Source: Runella sp. | Lineage (GTDB): Bacteria > Bacteroidota > Bacteroidia > Cytophagales > Spirosomataceae | Direction: 5' to 3' | NCBI GenBank assembly: GCA_023254175.1 | Contig: JALQYJ010000160.1 | Coordinates: forward strand, 1-41,582 | Length of the DNA stretch: 41,582 nt | Translations under genes and position numbers: made by a program | Notes under the pieces: model-generated | The model's database searches: none | The model's input: only the letters and a program-made list of their open reading frames with translations | What the model was told of the DNA's origin: nothing | Part shown: one piece after another, positions 9,101-16,038 of the stretch | Numbering within the stretch: the first letter of the stretch is position 1 | How the letters are laid out: every line of letters starts with the position of its first letter

Positions 9101-9632
9101 AGCGGGGCTTGACAAGAAAGAATTTGTGGATTTGATTGGGTTTTTATCAAAAATGGGAGGACAATATCGGGTTCCTACCTCACGCTTTGTACGTCGTTGG
9201 AATACGGTAATGGGAAGCAAAGAATTGACCCGAAAAGTAGCAGATGAAGGAGGTTCGTTCGTGGCAAAAGACAAAGGAAAGGTCATAAATATGCCGATTT
9301 ATAGCCGGGTATCTGGTAGCCTGCCACTCGATGAACTACCAGTGGTGGAAGGTGGTGCCGGAAAGCGTTTTAGTTTTGTCCGTTTCAATATGGAAGTCAT
9401 TAACAAAGGTAACATCGAACTAGCCCTGAATTCTATCGCAGGTATCACTGCTTGGGTGGACGCTAAGCCCATTAAAATCACCTCCTCAGGTATTTCAGGC
9501 GAGTTAGCCAAAGGTATTCATTCGTTCACGATTGCCATTGACCGAAACGCCTTCAAAGAAAATAGTGTATCAGTCCAAGTGCTGGATGACCAAAATGGCG
9601 CCGCGCAGCTTCGATTGATGATGGATATGTAA
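6144..9632 (+). CDS. PVC-type dehydrogenase / HEAT-repeat / cytochrome c protein
   Basis: A 1162-aa exported protein with an N-terminal hydrophobic segment (residues 16-30). Residues about 45-400 form a beta-propeller of the PVC membrane-bound dehydrogenase type (DGFEVTLFAAEPLVAKPIQM, two EDTDGDGKADK-like calcium-binding-style loops, PDGAIYVADWYNP). HEAT-like repeats follow to about residue 850. A cytochrome c domain has one heme motif, CQTCH at 884-888, with GPDLSSLG and SLMPAGL downstream. A beta-rich tail ends the protein. Such proteins are thought to oxidise sugars or alcohols outside the cytoplasm and pass electrons to the heme; the substrate here is unknown. It probably shares a transcript with the SGNH gene. 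The spacer just before the start contains an A/C-rich degenerate repeat. Confidence 0.9.
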   Translation: MQRTTINKTISLLRKTFLLPVVVLTTALVNQDKNWDVPTPDIQKELESFKIADGFEVTLFAAEPLVAKPIQMNWDAEGRLWVVSSTAYPHLKTGEQANDKVFVLEDTDGDGKADKSTIFAEGLLTPTGILPGDGGVYVANSTEILHFSDTDGDGKADKRRRILSGFGTADTHHLIHTFRWGPEGSMYFNQSIYIYSHVETPSGIKRLEGGGVWQLRPQQLDLDIYAKGLINPWGLQFSRWGSSFLTDGAGNEGINYAFPGATFVTAPGAERILRGLNPGQPKHSGLDIISGRHLPESWAGSLITNDFRANRINRFKLEEQGSGFVSKQVEDLLWTEHVAFRPVDISVGPDGAIYVADWYNPIIQHGEVDFHDPRRDQEHGRIWRIVAKNRPLVKKPQLTKASVNELLEMLRQPEDWTRLQAKQVLKSRGAKEAIPALDQWVNNLDKKDPNYEHLLLEALWTYQTLDTVNESVLLTLLKAENHNARAAAIRAFQLWHGKIKDEAGLLANAVKDTHPRVRLEAVIALRKLKTAETAQKVLAVLDNSMDEFLDFALWETVRALQPQWLSRLKTEPNFLGDAKKTSFALKSVNNADAVALLTQLYQKGQVPEEYQKDALNSIAKWGQVPELNTLFEVSVEGNVSRDKQTAARIGALAEAAQQRKIQPTNGLGRIMEFVKSDDEVTATTAIRLIGLWKMEELSEQLLGLVQQGEKPVKKAALVALSAMGSEKSKKMLLDLTGSKNSPELRVMSATQLVGLDASEAAKIGTDLMRTVPVETDVADLFKAFFATKTATEALSEAINTRKIPENFAKAGRQLMGRNIPWTRRRADDVVQLEKVLEASGGMLPVEKMPQQLNDREITALAKTVAETADPALGEKVFRKSELLCQTCHAIGGAGGRIGPDLSSLGTSSPVETIIRSVLYPTLSIKEGYELQRIVKKDGSEMMAYLVSNGTSEVVVRDVAGQEISLAKNQISTIEKTAGSLMPAGLTAGLDKKEFVDLIGFLSKMGGQYRVPTSRFVRRWNTVMGSKELTRKVADEGGSFVAKDKGKVINMPIYSRVSGSLPLDELPVVEGGAGKRFSFVRFNMEVINKGNIELALNSIAGITAWVDAKPIKITSSGISGELAKGIHSFTIAIDRNAFKENSVSVQVLDDQNGAAQLRLMMDM

Positions 9633-9710
9633 ATAAGGTTAGTTGAACCAAAAATACGATATTGTTGCAATGTTTTATATAAACTATAGTTTCGTACTTT
9701 TTTGAAAAAC

Positions 9711-10415
9711 ATGAATCTAAAAAGACCCATTGCCGAACTCAAAGGCGCGGGAAAAGAATACAAGACCGGTGACCAGACAATCATTGCGCTTCAAGCCACT
9801 GATTTCCATTTGTATGAAGGAGAGCTTACGTTGATTATTGGCCCTTCTGGTTCGGGAAAAACAACCCTGCTTTCGCTGCTAGGGTGTGTTATTTACCCTA
9901 GCTATGGCGATTTGTGGGTGGATGGACAGCACATTAATTCCCTTAACGCCACCAAACTAGCTCGCCTTCGACTGGAAACCATTGGATTTGTGTTCCAAAG
10001 CTTTAATCTTTTGGCTCCTCTTACGGCCGAAGAAAACGTTGAACTGCCCTTAAAATTACTTGGTTTGGACGTTAGTGAACGGAAAAAACGAGTGCAAAAA
10101 GCTCTTGAAAAGGTGGGAATGATAGAACGCCGTAAAAACTTACCAAAAGCGTTATCAGGCGGCCAACAACAGCGCATTGCCATTGCTCGGGCTCTGGTGA
10201 CGAATCCCAAAATGATTTTGTGTGATGAACCTACGGCATCGCTCGACAAAGAGTCGTTGGTGGTGGTGATGAAAGAATTGCAGACGCTGGCTCGTCAAGG
10301 AAAGTCGGTTGCCGTTGTAACCCACGACCCACGCTTGCAACAGTATGCCGACCGTTCCGTAGAGGTAAAAAATGGATTAGTGATTCCCATTGAATTAACA
10401 AACGTTGCAACTTGA
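9711..10415 (+). CDS. ABC transporter ATP-binding protein (MacB/LolD/DevA type)
   Basis: Start taken at the ATG of MNLKRPIAEL; a TTG at 9702 is also in frame. Motifs are complete: Walker A GPSGSGKT (44-51), Q-loop FVFQSFNLL, signature LSGGQQQR (148-155), Walker B MILCDEP, D-loop SLDK and H-loop VTHD. The NLL-L-tAEENVELPL pattern is that of the MacB/LolD/FtsE group, which drive extrusion of lipoproteins, peptides or lipids with a FtsX-type permease. No permease or adaptor gene is adjacent: the next gene is convergent. It is thus an orphan ATPase whose partner must lie elsewhere. Length (234 aa) is normal. Confidence 0.9.
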   Translation: MNLKRPIAELKGAGKEYKTGDQTIIALQATDFHLYEGELTLIIGPSGSGKTTLLSLLGCVIYPSYGDLWVDGQHINSLNATKLARLRLETIGFVFQSFNLLAPLTAEENVELPLKLLGLDVSERKKRVQKALEKVGMIERRKNLPKALSGGQQQRIAIARALVTNPKMILCDEPTASLDKESLVVVMKELQTLARQGKSVAVVTHDPRLQQYADRSVEVKNGLVIPIELTNVAT

Positions 10416-10426
10416 GTGCTTAATTA

Positions 10427-10837
10427 TCATGGGTAAAACTCTTTCAGTCGCTCAATCATTTCTTTGGGAGCTCGTGTGGGTCGGTTGGTTGTACGACTTA
10501 GGAATAAAAGGGTTGTTTTTCCTGTATTCAGTAATATTCCTTCCTGATTACGGATTTCGTACTCAAAGATAATCCGCGCTGTTGGCAATTCTGGAATGGT
10601 TACTTTGATACTAAGTTCGTCATCGTAGCGTGCAGGTTGGTGATAACGACAATAATTGTCATAAACGGGCATCATAATTCCGCTATCTTCCATGTCGCGG
10701 TACGACATGCCAAGGCTTCGTAGAGCCTCTACTCGACCAATTTCATAAAAACGGCCATAGTTACCGTAGTAAACGTACCCCATTTGGTCGGTATCAGCAT
10801 ATCGAACACGCACCCCTTGGTACTCATACACAAACAT
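10427..10837 (-). CDS. Acyl-CoA thioesterase, YbgC/FadM-like hotdog fold
   Basis: 136 aa of the 4-hydroxybenzoyl-CoA thioesterase group. The catalytic signature RYADTDQMGYVYYGNY is intact (Asp17 equivalent to the general base of YbgC), followed by FYEIGRVEALRSLG. These enzymes hydrolyse short or medium acyl-CoA thioesters in the cytoplasm, and some work with the Tol-Pal system. The gene lies 8 nt after the mltG stop on the same strand, so the two are almost certainly cotranscribed. It converges on the ABC ATPase with an 11-nt gap and no visible terminator. Confidence 0.88.
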   Translation of the reverse strand: MFVYEYQGVRVRYADTDQMGYVYYGNYGRFYEIGRVEALRSLGMSYRDMEDSGIMMPVYDNYCRYHQPARYDDELSIKVTIPELPTARIIFEYEIRNQEGILLNTGKTTLLFLSRTTNRPTRAPKEMIERLKEFYP

Positions 10838-10845
10838 AGCGAAGG

Positions 10846-11889
10846 TTATTTAATGTTAAGTTTGTTGAGCGCTTCTTGATAAATTTTGGCGTTCTTAAGA
10901 TGGTCTTCGTAGGTGACTGCAAAGTCATGATAGCCGAGGAGTTTTCCACCTGGGTCGATTTTTACACAGAAGTACAAATAATCATGCTTTTCTGCGTTTA
11001 AAACTGCATCAATAGCCACTGTACTTGGAATATTAATTGGACCAGGAGGTAACCCTAACACACGATATGTATTGTAAGGAGAATTTAAGGAAGAATAACG
11101 ACTTGTTACGCGTTTGATACTAAAATCCCGCCATGCAAAAATCACGGTGGGGTCTGCTTGAAGTGGCATACTTTCCTTGATACGATTGAGGTAAACTCCT
11201 GCAATTCGTGGCATTTCTTCGGCTCGATTGGTCTCAGCATCCACAATCGAAGCAATCACCGACACTTCTGCCTTAGAGTATCCTAGTTCCTTGGCCTTGG
11301 ATACTCGCTCTGGTGTCCAAAACTTATTGTATTCATGATGCATTCGACCTAAAAACTTATCGACTTTGGTTGTCCAAAAAATCTCATAGGTATTAGGTAA
11401 AAACATGCTTACAATGTTAGTGGTATCAAATCCATATTTTTGGCAAACGTTGGGACTGTTCAAAAGTTTACCAAGTGTATCTGCCCCAAATGCGAATTTT
11501 GACCCAATACGTCTTATCAAATCTTCTTTTAAACGAATGTTGTTAAAAGTTAATCGAACTGCATCTTGGCTTCCATTGCGCAGCTTTTGGATAGCTTCGA
11601 GATTTCCCATTTTACTAGTTAAAACATAGCGGCCTGGCTTTACTTTTTCTGGGAGTTTTAGAAGTTTTGCCAAAAATAAAAATGACATCTGATCATTTAA
11701 AACGTCATTTTTTTTTAGCGAATCAAGTACCGTTTTATAGGTGGCTCCCTCAGGAATCAACAAGGGGAAGTCTTTGTCTTTTCCTTGTTGAAAATTAGGT
11801 GTTTTGGCCAGTTGCCAAAAATAAAAAGAAAATGATGTGATGAGTACCGTTACAGTAACAAACAGGCCAATTTGGAAATTACGAGACAT
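10846..11889 (-). CDS. mltG: Endolytic murein transglycosylase MltG
   Basis: The start is the ATG of MSRNFQIGLF, giving 347 aa with one N-terminal transmembrane helix (residues 6-24), the usual MltG length. Extending to 12000 would cross the promoter. The LysM-like region begins at FPLLIPEGATYKTVLDSL. The YceG domain contains ASIVDAETNR with the conserved catalytic Glu219, then GVYLNRIKESMPLQADPTVIF and GLPPGPINIPS. MltG cleaves nascent glycan strands at the inner membrane and is thought to set strand length. It heads a two-gene unit with the hotdog thioesterase and is divergent from the DinB gene, 166 nt away. Confidence 0.93.
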   Translation of the reverse strand: MSRNFQIGLFVTVTVLITSFSFYFWQLAKTPNFQQGKDKDFPLLIPEGATYKTVLDSLKKNDVLNDQMSFLFLAKLLKLPEKVKPGRYVLTSKMGNLEAIQKLRNGSQDAVRLTFNNIRLKEDLIRRIGSKFAFGADTLGKLLNSPNVCQKYGFDTTNIVSMFLPNTYEIFWTTKVDKFLGRMHHEYNKFWTPERVSKAKELGYSKAEVSVIASIVDAETNRAEEMPRIAGVYLNRIKESMPLQADPTVIFAWRDFSIKRVTSRYSSLNSPYNTYRVLGLPPGPINIPSTVAIDAVLNAEKHDYLYFCVKIDPGGKLLGYHDFAVTYEDHLKNAKIYQEALNKLNIK

Positions 11890-11942
11890 GATAATAGATC
11901 GATTTGAACATAGGAATGAGGCTGTCAATAGAAATTCCACTG

Positions 11943-11950
11943 CAAAAGTA
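11943..11950 (-). promoter_or_regulatory. Putative -7 promoter element TACTTTTG for mltG
   Basis: TACTTTTG on the minus strand is an exact TAnnTTTG match, 54 nt before the mltG ATG. The -33 region is less clear (TTTTCG about 20 nt further upstream). Confidence 0.45.
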
Positions 11951-11988
11951 CAAGTTCGCTTTGGTTTTTCTACGAAAACAGGCGCAAG

Positions 11989-12021
11989 TTTAGTGAACAA
12001 AACAAGAATTGAGTACCTTTG
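11989..12021 (+). promoter_or_regulatory. Putative Bacteroidota promoter for DinB-family gene
   Basis: TTTA at 11989-11992, 21 nt, then TACCTTTG at 12014-12021, an exact TAnnTTTG. It lies 35 nt before the ATG at 12056, which supports that start. Confidence 0.5.
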
Positions 12022-12055
12022 GAGTTTAAATGTAAGATTGCCTTATAACATCATA

Positions 12056-12616
12056 ATGGACGCAAAAGAAGAATTATTACGCATTATTGACCAATTTAAT
12101 TTAATCTACGAAAGCGAAGGAGCATGGCATGGGCCATCGGTAGTTGAAGTATTAAGTGATGTGTCGTGGGAAATGGCTTCCGAAAAAATCATGCCTAATA
12201 CGCATTCCATTGGCGAACTTCTCTATCACATGACGACGTGGCGCATTTTTGTGATTAAACGTTTACAGGGCGATGCTGAGTATGAAGTAACAAAATCACG
12301 CGATTGGAAGACGTTCCCATTGTTTGATGAGTTTGAATGGGAAGCTCTTCAAATGGAACTTAGCTTGAGCCAAGAAGAACTTATAGCTGAACTTGAAAAA
12401 CGCGAAGACGACGAGTTTTTAGAAGAAATAGTGCCAGGACGTGAGTATGACTACTACACGATGCTCCACGGAATTTTACAACATGATTTATATCATGCGG
12501 GTCAAATCTCTATTCTTAAAAAAGCGCTTGCTTATAGAGGTTTGGGCAAACAAAGCCGTACTGACGAAGACGATTATTACCGTTCAAGTGGCATTACCGA
12601 CTTCAATGATTACTAA
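12056..12616 (+). CDS. DinB-family four-helix protein
   Basis: The start is the ATG of MDAKEELLRIID. An upstream open frame extends into mltG on the opposite strand and is not coding. The 186-aa protein shows the DinB/YfiT-like metal site: His58 in GELLYHMTTW, then His143 and His147 in LQHDLYHAGQI. DinB-family proteins are dinuclear or mononuclear metal four-helix bundles, and many act as thiol-dependent transferases with bacillithiol. The substrate here is unknown. The C-terminus is acidic and Tyr-rich (TDEDDYYRSSG). The alpha/beta hydrolase gene starts 21 nt downstream, so the two probably form an operon. Confidence 0.85.
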   Translation: MDAKEELLRIIDQFNLIYESEGAWHGPSVVEVLSDVSWEMASEKIMPNTHSIGELLYHMTTWRIFVIKRLQGDAEYEVTKSRDWKTFPLFDEFEWEALQMELSLSQEELIAELEKREDDEFLEEIVPGREYDYYTMLHGILQHDLYHAGQISILKKALAYRGLGKQSRTDEDDYYRSSGITDFNDY

Positions 12617-12637
12617 GTCGATATGTCTTAGCCGATT

Positions 12638-13543
12638 ATGTATCCAACCCATCTTCTACAATATAACTTATTGTGTGTGCTGAGTTGGCTGTTCTTTGGC
12701 AGCATAGATACTTTTGCCCAATCGAAAGTTTCGATAGGTCTGATTGCTGTCAATGACACCCAACTATACTATGAATCTGTGGGTAAAGGCGAGGCCATTG
12801 TGTTTATTCATGGCTTCGCACTCGATAATCGACAGTGGGATGCCCAATGGCGAAAGGCGTCTAAACGGTACCGACTTATCCGATACGACGTGCGCGGGTT
12901 TGGTCAATCGGCTCGCGCCCGCGACCCCCATGACCCTACCGACGACCTCAAGGCATTATTGGATTCTTTGGGGGTCGAGCAGGCTCACCTCGTAGGGACT
13001 GGAATGGGAGCTAACATTGCCCTTCATTTCGCTGCTCGTTTTCCTCAACGTACCTTCAAAGTTATTGTAGCCAACCCCGAACTTGATGGTTTTGAATCAT
13101 TCACGGCTGCGTTATCGTCAGCGCTCCATAAAGCCATCGGGATTATTTCGCAACAGGGGTGGCATGACGATCAACAAGAGCTTTGGCTACGCTCGCCTTT
13201 TACCCGCCTTTATTTGGCAGAAGACCAGGCAATTATCCGCCTCAGTGAAATGACCGCCGATTACCACGGAGACCATCTCATTAACCCACGTATTAATCCT
13301 TATTTCGGCCCACCTCACACCTCTGACTTACTCCCAACAATAAAGGCACAAGTACTAATCATCAGGGGCAGTAAAGAAGAGGAGACATTCCACCGAATGG
13401 CTACGGTAATTCAGGAGCGTATTCCGAATTGTACTACTTTTATTATAAAAAATTCAGGGCATTTATCCAACCTCGAAAAACCCACCCTTTTTACCAACAT
13501 ACTTCTTCACTTTTTACGATATGGAATTAGACAAGCGCCGTAG
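12638..13543 (+). CDS. Alpha/beta hydrolase-fold protein lacking the serine nucleophile
   Basis: 301 aa with an N-terminal signal segment (about residues 8-28, ending DTFAQ). The fold is clear: VFIHGFALDNRQWD (oxyanion strand and loop), RLIRYDVRGFGQS, and KNSGHLSNLEKP with the catalytic-position His274. At the nucleophile elbow the sequence is HLVGTGMGAN, so the Ser of GxSxG is Gly122 (codon GGA). It may be a pseudo-enzyme, or use another mechanism. It follows the DinB gene by 21 nt, and its last 23 nt overlap the small membrane-protein gene, indicating one transcript. Confidence 0.85.
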   Translation: MYPTHLLQYNLLCVLSWLFFGSIDTFAQSKVSIGLIAVNDTQLYYESVGKGEAIVFIHGFALDNRQWDAQWRKASKRYRLIRYDVRGFGQSARARDPHDPTDDLKALLDSLGVEQAHLVGTGMGANIALHFAARFPQRTFKVIVANPELDGFESFTAALSSALHKAIGIISQQGWHDDQQELWLRSPFTRLYLAEDQAIIRLSEMTADYHGDHLINPRINPYFGPPHTSDLLPTIKAQVLIIRGSKEEETFHRMATVIQERIPNCTTFIIKNSGHLSNLEKPTLFTNILLHFLRYGIRQAP

Positions 13544-13712
13544 ATGGACAAAAATAGCCGCAATTGGAATGGGCTTCGCTGCGCTAGTCAGCTTATTTGC
13601 AGGTCTTTTTCTGGAATGGAATCTACCTCGTATTTTGATGGTGGTTTGTTTTGGAGCGAGCTCAGCTTTGTATATGCTACAATATAGGCAACTTTTGAAA
13701 GAAGAAGAATAG
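13521..13712 (+). CDS. Small two-helix membrane protein, hypothetical
   Basis: 63 aa starting at an ATG inside the end of the alpha/beta hydrolase gene (23-nt overlap, different frame). The N-terminus MELDKRRRWTK is strongly basic. Two hydrophobic segments follow (about 12-30 and 35-52), and the tail is charged (RQLLKEEE). I do not recognise a family. The overlap and the positive-inside pattern support it as a real gene. Function is unknown. Confidence 0.6.
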   Translation: MELDKRRRWTKIAAIGMGFAALVSLFAGLFLEWNLPRILMVVCFGASSALYMLQYRQLLKEEE

Positions 13713-14004
13713 TAAATTTTATCACGAGTGTAGTTAAAGTAATAAGTAAATAGACAATTTGTTCACGAAAAGGGCATAAAATCAAGACATTATACTCTTT
13801 TCGGCACTTCGACTTTGCGAGAATAATTTGCCTTATTATTTAACAACATCTAAGTTTACTTAAAAGCAAGTAATATTGATTCTTCAAAAGAAAATTTTTA
13901 GATTAATCAATGACTTTTTTGTAAAATTTCAATATTTTGTACTATGTTTTCTACGAAATGTTTAACTTTCGGCCATAAATAGTTAGGTATAAACCAACCC
14001 TTGT

Positions 14005-14949
14005 ATGTTTCTTCACCAAGTGGCTCACTACTTACCAGAACAAGTAGTTGATAACGAACATTTTACAAAACTTAATGGGCTGTCTGATGAGTGGATAGTG
14101 CAGCGTACGGGCATACAGCTTCGACGTAAGGCAGCCTCCGCCGAAAATTCCCACAGCATGGGGGTTGAAGCTGTGAAATCACTTTTGGACAAAATTAAAG
14201 TTGATATATCGGAAATTGATTTGATCGTAGGGGCTACTTACACTGCATATGATACCATAGTTACTCTTGGCCATGCCGTGCAACATTTTATCGAAGTAGC
14301 TGATATTCCCGTAGTGACTATTTCTTCGGCTTGTTCTTCATTATTGAATGCAGTAGAAGTGGTAGAGGGATATTTTGCGATGAATAAAGCTACAAAAGCG
14401 TTGGTGATTACCTCAGAGCATAACACAGGTTATTACAACGAAACGGATACAGTATCGGGCCACTTATGGGGCGATGGAGCGGCAGCGATGCTTCTAACAA
14501 AAGAACGCATAAGTAAAGAAGATATGGAGGTAAGAGCTTTGGTCACGGCAGGGGCAGCCACGAGTGGCAAAGCGACCGAAGCTGTGGTATTACGACCCAA
14601 TGAACGTGGGGTGATTATGCCGTTTGGACGGGATGTGTTTATCAATGCTTGTACCTACATGCCAAAAGCCAGTCAAACTGTCCTAGAAAAATGTGGTTTG
14701 TCCATCGAAGACGTATCTTATGTGTTACCTCACCAGGCTAATTTGCGAATTAGCCTCAATGTGATGAACACATTGGGTTTATCCGAGGATAAATTAATTT
14801 CTAATATTCAACACCTCGGAAATACGGGCTGTGCAGGTTGTGCTATTGGTTTGTCTGAGCATTGGGGCCGTTTTAAATCAGGGGAGCACATTGTTGTTAC
14901 TGTTTTTGGCGGAGGTTACTCGTACGGAGCTATGTTGCTTCGGAAATAA
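14005..14949 (+). CDS. 3-oxoacyl-ACP synthase III (FabH-like ketosynthase)
   Basis: 314 aa with the full KAS III triad: Cys110 in TISSACSSLLNA, His243 in VLPHQANLRIS and Asn273 in QHLGNTGCAG. The N-terminal DEWIVQRTGI motif and C-terminal FGGGYSYGAMLL are family hallmarks. KAS III condenses an acyl-CoA with malonyl-ACP to start fatty-acid or related chains. Here it stands alone, without plsX, acpP or other fab genes, so it may prime a special lipid or pigment rather than be the main FabH. The 292-nt upstream gap is AT-rich and contains only a weak promoter-like TAACTTTC at 13963-13970. Confidence 0.88.
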   Translation: MFLHQVAHYLPEQVVDNEHFTKLNGLSDEWIVQRTGIQLRRKAASAENSHSMGVEAVKSLLDKIKVDISEIDLIVGATYTAYDTIVTLGHAVQHFIEVADIPVVTISSACSSLLNAVEVVEGYFAMNKATKALVITSEHNTGYYNETDTVSGHLWGDGAAAMLLTKERISKEDMEVRALVTAGAATSGKATEAVVLRPNERGVIMPFGRDVFINACTYMPKASQTVLEKCGLSIEDVSYVLPHQANLRISLNVMNTLGLSEDKLISNIQHLGNTGCAGCAIGLSEHWGRFKSGEHIVVTVFGGGYSYGAMLLRK

Positions 14950-14958
14950 ATCCATCCG

Positions 14959-15134
14959 TGCAGAGGGTTTCTCCAAACCTGATTGAGTGGGAAAGCCGAG
15001 CATCGAGTTCAGAATGTCGAATTTTTGTACTGAGCGTTTTACAAACCGAAGCCTATTGATATATAAAAAATAAGGGGGCAAAAGCCCCCTTATTTTTTGT
15101 TCGCTTGAGTCGGGTTGTGAGCAACCCTCTGCAC
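14959..15134. repeat. Long-range inverted repeat flanking a terminator
   Basis: GTGCAGAGGGTT at 14959-14970 and AACCCTCTGCAC at 15123-15134 are exact 12-nt inverted copies about 150 nt apart, on either side of the terminator at 15065. No ORF lies between them. It may be a mobile-element remnant or a large secondary structure. Confidence 0.55.
15065..15098. terminator. Strong bidirectional terminator, 15-bp perfect stem
   Basis: AAAAAATAAGGGGGC pairs perfectly with GCCCCCTTATTTTTT around an AAAA loop, between the convergent FabH-like and DUF1080 genes. Confidence 0.92.
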
Positions 15135-15153
15135 AGTACTTTGGTGCTCAATA

Positions 15154-16014
15154 TTATTTCTTCTGTTTCCTATATTGGCAAGTCGAATTGTCTTCCTTGA
15201 CATAATAAGATTTGAAATTGAGGGCTTTAGGGTCCATGCAGCCCTTTAAGTTTAGCAATTCTACTTTTCTAAATTCCACAGGGTGGCTTTCGCTTTGAAG
15301 CGAAATAGAGCCGTGGTCGAGTAGTTTTCCGCTAACAAACAGATTGGGGTCATGTCCGCTTACGTTACCACCTCCCCACTGAGGTTTATTGTACTCCAAT
15401 ACCTTTTCTCCGTTAGCAAAATGCTGGATAAGAGAGTCACCCAGAACTAACACCTCCGCCCGTACCCATTGGTCGCCGTTATAAGTTTGTGAGGTAGAAT
15501 TGATGCAGTGTTGGGTAATCAATTTACCATCTATCACGACGTTTGTTCCAGGGGTACACAAGTTGCAGGTTGTGCGTTTTTTGCCGTCGCCGCCAAGTAA
15601 TTGAACTTCGATGGACGCAGGGAAATCTTGGTCTTTACCCATCGAAGCAGCCGTTTGACCGTGAACCATGATGCCGCTGTTGCGCCACGCCCATCCTTCA
15701 CCTTTGGGAGCTTGCTCGCCTACAAAACGATATTCTACGGTTATACGATAGTGAGAAAAATCGCCTTTGTAGAAAATATGACCGTATTTGCGTTTAAAAT
15801 CATCATATTGATCATAGCGAACAACCATCTTTCCATCTTCTATCCGAAACGTTTGTCCAAAGTTATCATTAAGTTCGTTCCCACGGATTTTAATGTCCCA
15901 CCCGTCAAGGTTCTTACCGTTGAAAAGTTGCTGCCATTCTTGTTTATCTGCTTTTTTTTGTCCAAAAACAGAAGTCACACACAGGCTCAAAAAGATAATT
16001 ACTGCGTATTTCAT
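15154..16014 (-). CDS. DUF1080 (3-keto-disaccharide hydrolase type) exported protein
   Basis: 286 aa with a signal peptide (MKYAVIIFLSLCVTSVFGQ). DUF1080 signatures are WQQLFNGKNLDGWDIK, WAWRNSGIMVHGQ, ASIEVQLLGGDG, NSTSQTYNGDQWVRAEV and GSISLQSESHPVEFRKVELLNL. This jelly-roll family includes 3-keto-glycoside hydrolases and related enzymes acting on oxidised sugars. After the domain, residues 258-281 (GCMDPKALNF...NSTCQY) match the GCxDPxAxNY...GSCxY motif seen in exported Bacteroidota proteins. The gene follows the PVC-type sugar dehydrogenase by 24 nt on the same strand, so a dehydrogenase that makes keto-sugars paired with their hydrolase is a reasonable inference. Confidence 0.88.
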   Translation of the reverse strand: MKYAVIIFLSLCVTSVFGQKKADKQEWQQLFNGKNLDGWDIKIRGNELNDNFGQTFRIEDGKMVVRYDQYDDFKRKYGHIFYKGDFSHYRITVEYRFVGEQAPKGEGWAWRNSGIMVHGQTAASMGKDQDFPASIEVQLLGGDGKKRTTCNLCTPGTNVVIDGKLITQHCINSTSQTYNGDQWVRAEVLVLGDSLIQHFANGEKVLEYNKPQWGGGNVSGHDPNLFVSGKLLDHGSISLQSESHPVEFRKVELLNLKGCMDPKALNFKSYYVKEDNSTCQYRKQKK

Positions 16015-16038
16015 AGAAAAAGTAGTTTGAAAGTTTGA

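Noticed and set aside
11837-12055. N-terminal extension of the DinB-family frame into mltG
   Set aside because: It overlaps the opposite-strand mltG gene and both putative promoters; the DinB domain starts naturally at the ATG at 12056.
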